Origin: Paenibacillus_AR sp051594765
GTDB lineage: Bacteria; Bacillota; Bacilli; Paenibacillales; NBRC-103111
Direction: 5' to 3'
Assembly: GCF_051594765.1 (NCBI RefSeq)
Contig: NZ_JBPPGJ010000021.1
Span: 1 to 64,000 of the forward strand
Length of the DNA stretch: 64,000 nt
The first letter of the stretch is position 1. The number at the start of each line of letters is the position of its first letter. The notes below the pieces were generated by a model. It made no database searches and was not told where the DNA came from. It was given only the letters and a program-made list of their open reading frames with translations. The translations under genes and the position numbers were made by a program. This document shows positions 50,906-59,466 of the stretch, one piece after another.

Positions 50906-52408
50906 ATGGCAATCAAGCTGCCCGCCGCCTTCGTGGAGAAGATGCGCGGGCTATTGGGAGAGGCGGAGTTCGAGGCCTTCGCGGACTCCTACGGGGAGGA
51001 GCGGCATTACGGGCTGCGCAGCAATCCGTTGAAGCTGTCTCCAGAAGAGCTGAAGGAGCGTGTACCTTTCCGCCTCTCACCGGTCCCATGGGCTCCGGAA
51101 GGGTTCTACTACGGGGAGGGAGACCGTCCCGGGAAGCACCCTTACTATCATGCGGGACTCTATTATATTCAGGAGCCTTCGGCGATGGCGCCGGTGGAGC
51201 TACTGGACGTACAGCCGGGCGACCGGGTGTTGGATCTATGTGCCGCTCCGGGAGGCAAGACCACCCAGATTGCCGGCAAGCTTCGGGGTACCGGACTTAT
51301 CGTGACGAACGACAACAATGCGGAACGGGTGCGGGCCTTAGCGAAAAATGTGGAGCTCTACGGTATCCGCAACGCGCTCGTATTGAACGAAACGCCGGAC
51401 CGGCTGGCAGCACGGTGGCCCGGCTTCTTCCATAAGATCCTGATCGACGCCCCTTGTTCGGGGGAAGGGATGTTCCGCAAGGACGAGGACATGGCCCGGC
51501 AGTGGGAGAAGCACTCCGTGGAGAAGTGCTCCCTCATGCAGCGGGAGATTCTCCAGCAGGCGGCGGCCTTGCTGGCTCCCGGAGGACGGCTGGTCTATTC
51601 CACCTGCACCTTCTCCCCGGAGGAAAACGAATGCAGCATCGCCCGGTTCCTGCGCTCTCATCCGGAGTTCCGGGTAGTGCCGGTGGAACCGGCCTTCGGC
51701 TTCGCCCCAGGCCGGCCCGATTGGTGCGCTCAGGCCGAGGGGATGCAGGAGCCAGACGGGGCCGCCTTGGAGACGGCGGGAACCCTTCGGCTGTGGCCCC
51801 ACCGGATCCGCGGGGAAGGTCATTATGTGGCGGTGCTGGAGAAGGAGAACGTAGCGATGCCGGATGCAGCGGAGAGCGGGGGCGGCTTCGCCCAAGGCAA
51901 CGGAAGGGAGCCGATCTCCTCAGCAACCCGGAAGCGTAAGCCGGGACTGCCTTCAGCCAAGACCGCGGAGCCCGGTCCGGAGGCCTGGGAGCAGTTCACC
52001 CGGGAGCATCTCCGGGTCATGCTTCCGGGGGTTCCCGTCTACTTCGGGGAGAACCTGTATCTCGGCCCCGAAGGCGGACCGCCTCTGGATGGCCTTAAGG
52101 CCTCCCGTCCGGGCTGGTTCGCCGGAGCCGTTCGCAAGGGGCGCTTCGAGCCTTCCCATGCCTTGGCTATGGGACACCGCCCCGGCGAGGCAAGCCGGGT
52201 GCTGTCTTTTGCCTCAGATTCGGATGACTTGGTCCGGTACTTGAAGGGGGAGACCCTGTTCGTGGAGGAAGAGGAGATCGTCCGGGAGAACGGTACGCCG
52301 GCCAAAGGCTACGTCTTGGTCTGTGCAGGCGAATTTCCCGTCGGATGGGGCAAGTGGTCCGGCGGCATGTTGAAGAATGAATATCCCCCGGCGTGGAGGT
52401 GGATCTGA
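50906..52408 (+). CDS. RsmF-family rRNA (cytosine-C5) methyltransferase, copy 1
   Basis: SAM-dependent RNA m5C methyltransferase of about 500 residues. The SAM-binding region is VLDLCAAPGGKTTQIAGKL. The two Cys of the RsmB/NOP type lie in DAPCSGEGMFRKD and STCTFSPEENE. A C-terminal PUA-like region (about 380-500) is typical of RsmF relatives. I choose the ATG at 50906; a GTG at 50897 is also in frame, with AAGGAA four bases before it, so the start is not settled. It is followed after three bases by an rsuA-type pseudouridine synthase. A paralogue lies at 56.7-58.1 kb. Confidence 0.88.
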   Translation: MAIKLPAAFVEKMRGLLGEAEFEAFADSYGEERHYGLRSNPLKLSPEELKERVPFRLSPVPWAPEGFYYGEGDRPGKHPYYHAGLYYIQEPSAMAPVELLDVQPGDRVLDLCAAPGGKTTQIAGKLRGTGLIVTNDNNAERVRALAKNVELYGIRNALVLNETPDRLAARWPGFFHKILIDAPCSGEGMFRKDEDMARQWEKHSVEKCSLMQREILQQAAALLAPGGRLVYSTCTFSPEENECSIARFLRSHPEFRVVPVEPAFGFAPGRPDWCAQAEGMQEPDGAALETAGTLRLWPHRIRGEGHYVAVLEKENVAMPDAAESGGGFAQGNGREPISSATRKRKPGLPSAKTAEPGPEAWEQFTREHLRVMLPGVPVYFGENLYLGPEGGPPLDGLKASRPGWFAGAVRKGRFEPSHALAMGHRPGEASRVLSFASDSDDLVRYLKGETLFVEEEEIVRENGTPAKGYVLVCAGEFPVGWGKWSGGMLKNEYPPAWRWI

Positions 52409-52411
52409 AGG

Positions 52412-53158
52412 ATGAAAGAAACGCAGCGGTTGGACAAGCTGCTGGCCCATGCCGGCTTCGGCACACGGAGCGGGATCAAGCTTCTGGTGAAGCAGGGTGC
52501 GGTCCAGGTGAACGGCAAGACGGTCAAAGACAGCGGGATGCAGGTCCATCCCGAGAAGGATGAGATCTTGGTGGACGGCGAGCAGGTCCTCCACAAGGAA
52601 TTTGTGTACTTGATGATGAACAAGCCTCCCGGTGTCATCTCGGCGACGGAGGATCTGCGGGACCGCACGGTGCTGGATCTGATCGGGCCGGATTATGCCC
52701 ATTACGATCTGTTCCCGGTGGGACGCCTCGACAAGGATACGGAGGGGCTTCTGCTCCTGACCAACGACGGGAAGCTGGCCCATGAGCTGCTGTCACCCCG
52801 CAAGCATGTGCCCAAGACGTACTATGCGGAAGTGAGCGGGGCTGTAACGGAGAAGGACGGGGAAGCCTTCCGCCGGGGAGTTGAGCTGGACGACGGGTAC
52901 GTCACCATGCCGGCCGAGCTGCAGATTCTATCCACCGGGGATCCGGAGGCCGGACGTCCGTCCAAGATCGAGCTGACCATCATGGAAGGCAAGTTCCATC
53001 AAGTCAAGCGGATGTTCGAAGCGGTGGGCAAGAAGGTCGTCTATCTGAAGCGAATGAAGATGGGACCGCTTCTCCTGGACGAATATTTGGCGTTGGGAGC
53101 CTACAGGGAGCTGACGGACGACGAGCTGGCCGGGCTCCGCAAAGAAGAGAAGCGCTGA
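52412..53158 (+). CDS. 16S rRNA pseudouridine synthase, RsuA-type
   Basis: A 248-residue enzyme isomerising a uridine in ribosomal RNA. An N-terminal S4 RNA-binding domain (about 5-50) precedes the catalytic core, with the Asp in GRLDKDTEGLLLLTNDG (about residues 107-123) and KRMFEAVGKKVVYLKR toward the C-terminus. The gene starts three bases after the methyltransferase stop, with GAAGG before the ATG, so the two RNA-modification genes form an operon. The target site is not inferable with certainty. Confidence 0.92.
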   Translation: MKETQRLDKLLAHAGFGTRSGIKLLVKQGAVQVNGKTVKDSGMQVHPEKDEILVDGEQVLHKEFVYLMMNKPPGVISATEDLRDRTVLDLIGPDYAHYDLFPVGRLDKDTEGLLLLTNDGKLAHELLSPRKHVPKTYYAEVSGAVTEKDGEAFRRGVELDDGYVTMPAELQILSTGDPEAGRPSKIELTIMEGKFHQVKRMFEAVGKKVVYLKRMKMGPLLLDEYLALGAYRELTDDELAGLRKEEKR

Positions 53159-53198
53159 CGGGCCACCCCCGATCGGCGTATGGAGGGAGAGTGTACCG

Positions 53199-54005
53199 AT
53201 GTCGATGCCTTACCGATTGATTGCACTGGATGTGGATGGAACCCTGCTGAACGATGCGCATGAGCTGACACCCGGAACCAAGGAGGCCGTCCGGGCCGCC
53301 GCGGAGGCCGGCGCCGAGATCGTGCTGTGCACCGGCCGGGGAGCATCCAACGCCTTCTACCTGCTGGAGGAGATGGGCTTGTCCGGGATGCTGATTACCC
53401 ATAACGGGGCCACCACGGTCCGCTCCGAGGACCGCGGGCTGGTTCAGAGCTTCGCCTATCCGCTGGACCGCATCCGGAACCTTCTGGACTACTGCCGGAA
53501 GGAGGGCATTCATTATGATGCCAATTCCGTCTATGAGCTGTTCGCGGACCGGATCTCGCCGGAGGCCGAGGCGATGTACGCCCGGTTCGGGATTACACCG
53601 GTGAAGCTGGACGATATCTATAGTATGGAGGGGCTCTGCTACAAGGTGTCCCTGTTCGGCACGCCCGAGCAGCTGGACCGGCTGGATCAGGTGTGGGATA
53701 CGCTCGAATGCCCGATGGTCCCGATCCGGAGCGACGCCCGGTTCACGGACATCATGCATCCGGATGCCAGCAAGGGCCATGCCCTGCGCAAGCTGGCCGT
53801 ACGGATGGGCATCCCGCGGGAGCAGATCTTGGCCGTAGGCAACTACTTCAACGACATCGACATGCTTCGCTTCGCCGGTCTGGGCGTGGCCATGGCCAAT
53901 TCCCCCGAGGAAGTGAAACAGGCGGCGGACGAAGTTACGCTGTCCAATAATGAAGAGGGGGTCCGGGCGGTGCTTATGAAGCATCTGAGGGGCGCCGTCG
54001 GCTAA
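53199..54005 (+). CDS. Cof-type HAD-superfamily phosphatase
   Basis: A 268-residue cytoplasmic phosphatase with a C2B cap. Motif I is ALDVDGTLLND (nucleophile Asp), motif II TGRG, motif III a Lys region near SKGHAL, and motif IV VGNYFNDIDM, where the usual first Asp (GD) is Asn. The substrate is probably a sugar phosphate or FMN-like molecule. GGAGGGAGA precedes the ATG. It follows the RsuA gene by 40 bases and ends at a terminator. Confidence 0.88.
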   Translation: MSMPYRLIALDVDGTLLNDAHELTPGTKEAVRAAAEAGAEIVLCTGRGASNAFYLLEEMGLSGMLITHNGATTVRSEDRGLVQSFAYPLDRIRNLLDYCRKEGIHYDANSVYELFADRISPEAEAMYARFGITPVKLDDIYSMEGLCYKVSLFGTPEQLDRLDQVWDTLECPMVPIRSDARFTDIMHPDASKGHALRKLAVRMGIPREQILAVGNYFNDIDMLRFAGLGVAMANSPEEVKQAADEVTLSNNEEGVRAVLMKHLRGAVG

Positions 54006-54007
54006 AC

Positions 54008-54047
54008 ACAAGAACCGGTGACCCGAAGTCACCGGTTCTTGCGTTTC
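54008..54047 (+). terminator. Terminator after the HAD gene
   Basis: CAAGAACCGGTGAC and GTCACCGGTTCTTG form a perfect stem with a CCGAA loop, followed by CGTTTC. It insulates the downstream minus-strand mini-gene. Confidence 0.85.
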
Positions 54048-54073
54048 GTGGAGCGGATATGGGAATGCTGCGA

Positions 54074-54169
54074 TTAGATCAGGATTCCTTTGGTAATGAT
54101 GACCAACAGGATGAACAGCACCAGAATGATACCTGTGGAAGTGTAGTGCCCGCCTGTAACTGCGCCCAT
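54074..54169 (-). CDS. YjcZ-family sporulation mini-protein (31 residues)
   Basis: An open frame on the minus strand starts with ATG at 54169 and stops with TAA at 54074. It encodes a Gly/Thr-rich N-terminus (MGAVTGGHYTSTG) and a single membrane helix, IILVLFILLVIITKGILI. This is the pattern of YjcZ-type sporulation mini-proteins in Bacillus and Paenibacillus. A strong GAGGAGG sits at the correct spacing before the ATG, which is what convinces me it is real despite its size. The YjcZ assignment is by resemblance. Confidence 0.78.
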   Translation of the reverse strand: MGAVTGGHYTSTGIILVLFILLVIITKGILI

Positions 54170-54370
54170 GGGAATTCCTCCTCGGATTGAATGTACCGAC
54201 TTGCTGCTGCTGTTAAGTCCTTGTGCCGCGATTCGGCTTTCTGTCTGTCGGTCTACTGTATCATATGCCCGGGGGCAGGAGCGGATTGGACATTCGCCCG
54301 GGTGGATGAAATTTGGGCGCGGAGGCTATCTTAAAGGAGGAATGCATTCTCAAGCTGGAGGCGATGTTCC

Positions 54371-55483
54371 ATGGCCGAGATTGTCTTAAGGCCCGATCTC
54401 AAGACTGCGGGCGGAGAAGTCAACGACATCCTGTTCAAAGGCCGTTTCGTCGGGACGCTCTTGCTGGTATACAGGGAGAACGACCGGGTGTGCGGCTCCG
54501 TCCAATTGGAGAAGGAATCCTTGTCCTCCAAGGACAAGAAGGAAGTGGTCCGTTACGTTACGGACTATGTCCAGTCGACGATCCATGCCATCAAGGCTGC
54601 AGACTGCGACGTGCTGGTCACTCACAGCTCCTACGACCATGTCATCGCCACGGACGCCGACCAGTGGTCGGACTGGGAAGAGGACGGAATCCTGGTTCAT
54701 GATGAGCCGGAGGTCATCTGGGTTACCGACGAGGATACCCTGGGGGATTGGGATGTATCGGACCGGGATACCGTGGAGATGGATCGTACCGTAAACCGGT
54801 ATAACCAGGATCCGGAGGATGACCGTCATTACCGGAACCCCGTGTACTATGAGCTGGTCTCCACCAAGGAGAGCCGCAGCAAGATGGAGTACCACGTCTA
54901 CGACAAAAATCAGGAGTGGGTGGCGGAGGTTTTCCTCCGGATCATCGGACCCGATGTTGTCGGCGATATCCATTGGGTCTTCAATCCGTTGGATGAAGAG
55001 ATCGAGCATGTGACCGATCTGGTCGTATCCGATTTTGACTCCGAGGCTATCGATACGTTCACCATCGATCACCGCTTCGAAGGACAGATCATCGAGACTA
55101 TCGAGCTGACCCACGAGGACCTCTTGGACGACTCCCTGGACTTGGACGGGCGTGACCGTATCGCGGGCACTCCGGATGAGCTGGAGGAGTATACCGTGGT
55201 GCTGGCCCGGGACGATCAGGACATGCTGACCTATGAGATCTACAAGCAGCGGGAGGGCGGCCTGCCGATCGGAACGGCTACGGTGGACATCAGCCGCAAG
55301 CAGCTGTCCGGCTTCATAGACTTCAGGAGCAAGATGAGCGAGCCCGGCGAGCGGGAAAAAATCGCCACCCTCGTCATGCAGGAGCTGGACAAGGAGAAGG
55401 ACTACAACACCATCAGCTTCACCATGCTGCAGCACAACAAGCCCATCGACGAGATCGTGTTCGAGAACGAACCGGTTCATTAG
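54371..55483 (+). CDS. Acidic protein with three internal repeats, function unknown
   Basis: A 370-residue, very acidic cytoplasmic protein with no recognised family. It contains three related segments of about 50-60 residues: around residues 40-95, 215-265 and 315-365. Each begins with a [VL]xG(S/D/F) beta strand (VCGSVQLEK, VVGDIHWVF, LSGFIDFRS). A charged helix follows, then a strand-turn ending in DHVI, GQII or DEIV. GGAGG is nine bases before the ATG. A short overlapping reading frame with AAAGGAGG lies just before it. I could not name a function. Confidence 0.62.
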   Translation: MAEIVLRPDLKTAGGEVNDILFKGRFVGTLLLVYRENDRVCGSVQLEKESLSSKDKKEVVRYVTDYVQSTIHAIKAADCDVLVTHSSYDHVIATDADQWSDWEEDGILVHDEPEVIWVTDEDTLGDWDVSDRDTVEMDRTVNRYNQDPEDDRHYRNPVYYELVSTKESRSKMEYHVYDKNQEWVAEVFLRIIGPDVVGDIHWVFNPLDEEIEHVTDLVVSDFDSEAIDTFTIDHRFEGQIIETIELTHEDLLDDSLDLDGRDRIAGTPDELEEYTVVLARDDQDMLTYEIYKQREGGLPIGTATVDISRKQLSGFIDFRSKMSEPGEREKIATLVMQELDKEKDYNTISFTMLQHNKPIDEIVFENEPVH

Positions 55484-55488
55484 ACAAT

Positions 55489-55531
55489 AGGCCGCGCCCG
55501 GCTCTTCGTATAAGAGCGGACGCGGCCTTTG
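55489..55531 (+). terminator. Terminator between the three-repeat gene and the NlpC/P60 gene
   Basis: AGGCCGCG and CGCGGCCT pair, with GCTCTT/AAGAGC inside around CGTAT, and TTTGG follows. It may act in both directions. Confidence 0.82.
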
Positions 55532-55558
55532 GCGGCATATTCTGCCGGATTAGCCGGA

Positions 55559-56515
55559 TTAGAACAACACGGGGATCTTCAGTACCTGGCCGACATATAC
55601 GGAATCGCCGGCTAGCTGGTTCGCCTTGCGGATGAGCGCTTCGGGGGTGCGGGTCTTGTTGGAGATCGCCCAGAGGGAATCGCCGCTTACGACTGTGTAG
55701 CTTTTCATGGGAGCTTCCAGCTTCAGACGTTGTCCGACCTGGATGGCATCACCGGTCATCTGGTTCCAGGTGCGGAGCTGATCGATGGTGACATCGGCCA
55801 GCCGGCTGATGGTCCAGAGGGTATCGCCGGGCTGGACTACGCGGCTCTTGCCCTTGGCATAGATCTGGCTCATGAGCAGGTCCGGATCCTCCGTCATCAG
55901 CTGCTGCCCGGGAGTCAGCATATCCTGCTTCAGCTTATTCCAATTGCGAAGCTCTTGAACCGTGGCATTACGTCCCAGGCTTACGGACCAGAGGGTATCT
56001 CCCGGGCGGACCGTATAAGTCGCGGGAATGACACGCTTTATGGCCATCAGGTGGGTTTTCCAATATTTCTGGGACAGGTCGGAGTAGCCGACGCCCTTGC
56101 CGCTGGAGGAGGCGTGCAGAATCTTGCCGTTCCCGACGTAGACCGATACATGGCCGGCTTCGTTCGGGTATACCGGATCCCGGAAGAATACCAGGTCTCC
56201 CGGCAGAGCGTCCTCCACGGAAACGGAAGTACCCAGGCTCATCTGCTGGTTGGCGGTCCGGGGAAGGTTGATGCCGTTCTCCGTGAAGATCCGGAAGGTG
56301 AAGGACGAGCAGTCGAAGGTCTGGGTCTGGGACGGATCGGACCCGAATTTGTAAGGCGTGCCCAGATAGGCTTGCCCGGATGTCAGGATGCGGCTGCCGA
56401 TGCTTGCGGCTTGCGAAGTTGCTTCCGTAACGGCTGGAACGGCTGCGGCGGCGTGCGGGACCAGTGCGCCCATAAGGGTGATGCCGATCAGGAATGCGCC
56501 GAATGGTTTATTCAT
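55559..56515 (-). CDS. Secreted NlpC/P60 endopeptidase with three LysM domains
   Basis: Cell-wall hydrolase of 318 residues. A signal peptide (about 1-24, ending AHAAA region) is followed by an NlpC/P60 domain (about 42-160). The catalytic Cys lies in FDCSSFTF and the His in AGHVSVYVG. Three C-terminal LysM repeats bind peptidoglycan: TYTVRPGDTLWSVSLGRN, SRVVQPGDTLWTISRLAD and SYTVVSGDSLWAISNKTR. The gene stands alone. The order (catalytic domain first, LysM last) is the reverse of many Bacillus autolysins. Confidence 0.93.
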   Translation of the reverse strand: MNKPFGAFLIGITLMGALVPHAAAAVPAVTEATSQAASIGSRILTSGQAYLGTPYKFGSDPSQTQTFDCSSFTFRIFTENGINLPRTANQQMSLGTSVSVEDALPGDLVFFRDPVYPNEAGHVSVYVGNGKILHASSSGKGVGYSDLSQKYWKTHLMAIKRVIPATYTVRPGDTLWSVSLGRNATVQELRNWNKLKQDMLTPGQQLMTEDPDLLMSQIYAKGKSRVVQPGDTLWTISRLADVTIDQLRTWNQMTGDAIQVGQRLKLEAPMKSYTVVSGDSLWAISNKTRTPEALIRKANQLAGDSVYVGQVLKIPVLF

Positions 56516-56628
56516 CGATGAGTTCCCTCCGTCTTGTATTGGCTGCTAGGCCAGTATACCGGGGACGGAGGTCAGGCAACAAGGAACAATAGTTGGTGCC
56601 TCCGGGGCTTGCAGGAAGCCCTGAGACA

Positions 56629-56686
56629 AAGAAGCAGCCGGGCGCCGGGCCCCTCCATGGGTACCCGCGTTCCGGCTGCTTCTTGC
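56629..56686. terminator. Long hairpin between NlpC/P60 and rsmF-2
   Basis: AAGAAGCAGCCGG (56629-56641) and CCGGCTGCTTCTT (56672-56684) form 13-bp perfect arms with a GC-rich interior. On the minus strand it follows the RsmF paralogue stop. The U-run is weak, so termination strength is uncertain. Confidence 0.7.
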
Positions 56687-56695
56687 GTATCGAGG

Positions 56696-58063
56696 CTATA
56701 GTTTGCGCAAGCCCTTGGGCAGATGGTTCTTTAGCTGCCCCTCACTGAGCTTGGCCCAGCCAAGGGGGAAGCGGCCGGCACATACCGGGACCCAGCCCGA
56801 CGGGACGCCTTCGGGAGCCTGTACGGCATGGCCCCGAAGATAGGCGTCCAGCTCGGGGGAGGAGAGGGCGAAGCGGGCGGCTCCCCGGAAGGCGGAGAGC
56901 GGCATCGCAAGCGCCAAGGCGTGAGCCGGCTCCACCCGGTTCTTCTTCATCGTGGCCAGATGCAGGCCGGGGCGGGGAGCCTTCAGGCCCTCCAGCAGGC
57001 CGGCGTGGAAGCGGCCTCCGCGGCCATGGGGGAGCCAATACAGCTGCTCTCCGAACAGTATGGGCTCCCCAGCGGGCAGCTCCGGCATGGCCGGAAGATA
57101 CTCGGCGGCAAAGGCCTGAAACTGAGCCATGGCTTCCGCCGTTTGCCGGCTGGGAGGCTTGACCCGGCCGGCCTTTCGGGTGCGGGCGTTCTCGTCGGTG
57201 TTCTCCGATCCGCCGGCATGGCGCAGCACGGCCACAAAATGGCCCTCCCCCCGCGTCAGATGGGGCCAGATACGCTCGGTCCGCTCCAGCTCGAGAGCGG
57301 GGCATTCCCGAAGCACCGCCTGGATCAGCTCCTCATTCTCCTCCCTATTGAAGGTGCACGTGGAGTAACCCAGCACGCCGCCGGGCTTCAGCATGGCTGC
57401 CGCGTGGCGGACGATGTCCAGCTGCCGGGCCGCGCACATCTCCACGTGAGCGGGAGACCATTCCTTCATGGCGTCCGGATCCTTGCGGAACATCCCCTCG
57501 CCGGAGCAGGGGGCGTCCAGCATGATTCGGTCGAAGAAGGCCGGGAACCGCTCCGCCAGCTTGTCCGGCGGGGCGTTGACGGCTACGGCGTTGGCGGCGC
57601 CCATCCGCTCCAGATTCTCGGAGAGTATCTGGGCCCGGGCCGGGTGGATTTCGTTGGCGATCAGGAGCCCGTCCGGCCCCAGCTTGGCGGCGATCTGAGT
57701 GGCCTTGCCCCCCGGGGCAGCGGCAAGATCCAGCACGGTCTCGCCGGGCTGGGGCGCCAGCAGCTCCGCCGACGACATGGCCGACGGCTCCTGCAAATAA
57801 TAGAGCCCTGCCGCATGGTAGGGATGCTTGCCGGGCCGGGCCTCCTCGGCATAATAATATCCGGTCGGGCACCACGGAATGGGCTCCAGCCCGAACAGCG
57901 GCATAAGCTCGGCGAATTCCGGAGCCTCTGCGGACCATTTGGCCGGATTCAGCCGGAGGCCGAAGCTCCGGGGCGCGTCATAGCTGGCGAGGAAGGGCTC
58001 GGCCTCCGGTCCGAGCATATCGGTCACCCTGCCGACGAAGGCAGGGGGGAGCAGGTTACGCAT
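56696..58063 (-). CDS. RsmF-family rRNA (cytosine-C5) methyltransferase, copy 2
   Basis: A 455-residue m5C RNA methyltransferase closely related to the copy at 50.9 kb. The same pattern holds: FVGRVTDMLGPEAEPFLASY at the start, VLDLAAAPGGKATQIAAKL, DAPCSGEGMFRKDP and STCTFNREENE, plus a C-terminal PUA-like part. It is about 45 residues shorter than copy 1, mainly between the catalytic and C-terminal domains. It is a single gene on the opposite strand, so the copies are not a recent tandem duplication. Different rRNA or tRNA targets are likely (inference). Confidence 0.88.
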   Translation of the reverse strand: MRNLLPPAFVGRVTDMLGPEAEPFLASYDAPRSFGLRLNPAKWSAEAPEFAELMPLFGLEPIPWCPTGYYYAEEARPGKHPYHAAGLYYLQEPSAMSSAELLAPQPGETVLDLAAAPGGKATQIAAKLGPDGLLIANEIHPARAQILSENLERMGAANAVAVNAPPDKLAERFPAFFDRIMLDAPCSGEGMFRKDPDAMKEWSPAHVEMCAARQLDIVRHAAAMLKPGGVLGYSTCTFNREENEELIQAVLRECPALELERTERIWPHLTRGEGHFVAVLRHAGGSENTDENARTRKAGRVKPPSRQTAEAMAQFQAFAAEYLPAMPELPAGEPILFGEQLYWLPHGRGGRFHAGLLEGLKAPRPGLHLATMKKNRVEPAHALALAMPLSAFRGAARFALSSPELDAYLRGHAVQAPEGVPSGWVPVCAGRFPLGWAKLSEGQLKNHLPKGLRKL

Positions 58064-58144
58064 GGTTCAAGAACTCCTTTAAGTCAACATTCGTTCTGTA
58101 TTATAGTAACCGATCCGGACCTGGAACAAAAGTCTACCGATCCG

Positions 58145-58174
58145 TTGTAGTTTATGAGAAACTCGTGGTATAAT
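58145..58174 (+). promoter_or_regulatory. Promoter of the queDEC operon
   Basis: TTGTAG (58145-58150), an 18-bp spacer and a perfect TATAAT (58169-58174). The transcript would carry a leader of about 95 bases. I looked for preQ1 riboswitch patterns in it and could not recognise one. Confidence 0.72.
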
Positions 58175-58276
58175 GAAGAGTGCTTTTGCTTTGTTCCTAC
58201 CTTGGAAGCTGCCGTCCAAGACGTCCCCGCATCCAAGAATCGGCTTCGGTTGGAGCTTTCCCATGAGGTGAAGATG

Positions 58277-58747
58277 ATGACATACCACATACCCCGCAAG
58301 GTACAGATTTTCGGTCAGGACATTCAGCAGGACCAGCTGCGGTACCATGACCGCCCCGTACTCGTCTCGAAGGAGTTCACCTTCGACAGCGCCCACCATC
58401 TGCATGCCTACGAAGGCAAATGCAAGAATCTGCACGGCCACACCTACAGGCTGCAGGTCATCTTGTTGGGCAAAACCGACGAACGGGGCTTGACCCTGGA
58501 TTTTTCCGATATCAAACGGATTGTTAAGGAGCGGATCATCGACCGCCTGGACCACCAATATCTGAATGAAGCGCTGCCTCCGATGAACACGACGGCGGAG
58601 AATATGGTCGTCTGGATCTACGAGGAGCTGCACCGCGGCTTGGTGGAGGAAGGCATCTATCCCGGCGTGAAGCTGGAGGAGGTCCGGCTGTGGGAGACGC
58701 CCACCAGCTATGCCGCCGTTACCCGTTCCCTGATGGGGGTGGAGTGA
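58277..58747 (+). CDS. queD: 6-carboxy-5,6,7,8-tetrahydropterin synthase
   Basis: A 156-residue enzyme converting dihydroneopterin triphosphate to 6-carboxytetrahydropterin, the second step to preQ0. Zinc ligands lie in FDSAHHLHAYEGKCKNLHGH, which also holds the catalytic Cys. The C-terminal ETPTSYAAV closes the fold. A roughly 30-residue N-terminal extension precedes the core. The ATG at 58277 is best placed after GAGGTG (58265-58270). The ATG at 58274 is one codon closer, and 40 further upstream residues are unsupported. It overlaps queE by one base. Confidence 0.93.
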   Translation: MTYHIPRKVQIFGQDIQQDQLRYHDRPVLVSKEFTFDSAHHLHAYEGKCKNLHGHTYRLQVILLGKTDERGLTLDFSDIKRIVKERIIDRLDHQYLNEALPPMNTTAENMVVWIYEELHRGLVEEGIYPGVKLEEVRLWETPTSYAAVTRSLMGVE

Positions 58748-59436
58748 TGACCGAGCGTTCCTCCGTCAAGCTTCCGATGGTGGAGATCTTCGAGACGGTG
58801 GAGGGGGAGGGCACCCGCGCCGGCTTCCCTACTGTGTTCGTCCGTCTCTTCGGCTGCAACCTCCGCTGTACCTGGTGCGACACTCCATACAGCTATCCTC
58901 CGGAAGAAGCAGAGTCCGTGATGACCGTCGGCGAGATCGTGGACGCCGTTCGGGCCTACCGGTCCCGGAGCATCTGCATGACCGGCGGTGAGCCGCTACT
59001 GTACGGGGACCGGTCGTTGGCCCTTCTGGAGGCGCTGGCGGAGCTGCCCCATATCGAGGATGTTCATGTGGAGACCAACGGCGCCGTAGATCTGGCTCCC
59101 TTCCTCTCCCGAGCAGTCTCCCCTAAGATCCGGTATGTCATGGACTATAAGCTGCCCGGCTCCGGCGAAGAGGCACAGATGCTGAAGGGCAACCTGGCGC
59201 TCCTGCGCCCCCAGGACGAGCTGAAGTTCGTCGTCGCCCACGAGGAGGACTTCGAAGCCGCCGTCCGGCTGCTGGAAGACCATCCGACGGCCGCCCTGCC
59301 CCTGTTCAGCCCCGTCTGGGAGAGCATGCCACCCGCCCGGCTCGTCCAGCTGATGCTGGAGAAGGGCCCGGCCCATGCCAAGCTGAACCTCCAGCTCCAC
59401 AAGATCATCTGGGATCCGGCCCAACGGGGCGTCTGA
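58747..59436 (+). CDS. queE: 7-carboxy-7-deazaguanine synthase
   Basis: Radical SAM enzyme of 229 residues making 7-carboxy-7-deazaguanine. The [4Fe-4S] motif is GCNLRCTWCDTPYS, of the C-x3-C-x2-C form. FETVEGEGTRAGFPTVFVRL and ITGGEPLL-like MTGGEPLLYGD carry substrate and SAM contacts. The start overlaps the queD stop by one base, and queC follows after 30 bases. Confidence 0.93.
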   Translation: MTERSSVKLPMVEIFETVEGEGTRAGFPTVFVRLFGCNLRCTWCDTPYSYPPEEAESVMTVGEIVDAVRAYRSRSICMTGGEPLLYGDRSLALLEALAELPHIEDVHVETNGAVDLAPFLSRAVSPKIRYVMDYKLPGSGEEAQMLKGNLALLRPQDELKFVVAHEEDFEAAVRLLEDHPTAALPLFSPVWESMPPARLVQLMLEKGPAHAKLNLQLHKIIWDPAQRGV

Positions 59437-59466
59437 TCCTGTCATACAAGGAAGGATGGTACGAAT

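Noticed and set aside
58170..58277. Possible preQ1 riboswitch in the queD leader
   Set aside because: No preQ1-I or preQ1-II consensus (A-rich tail with matching stem-loop) could be found by eye.
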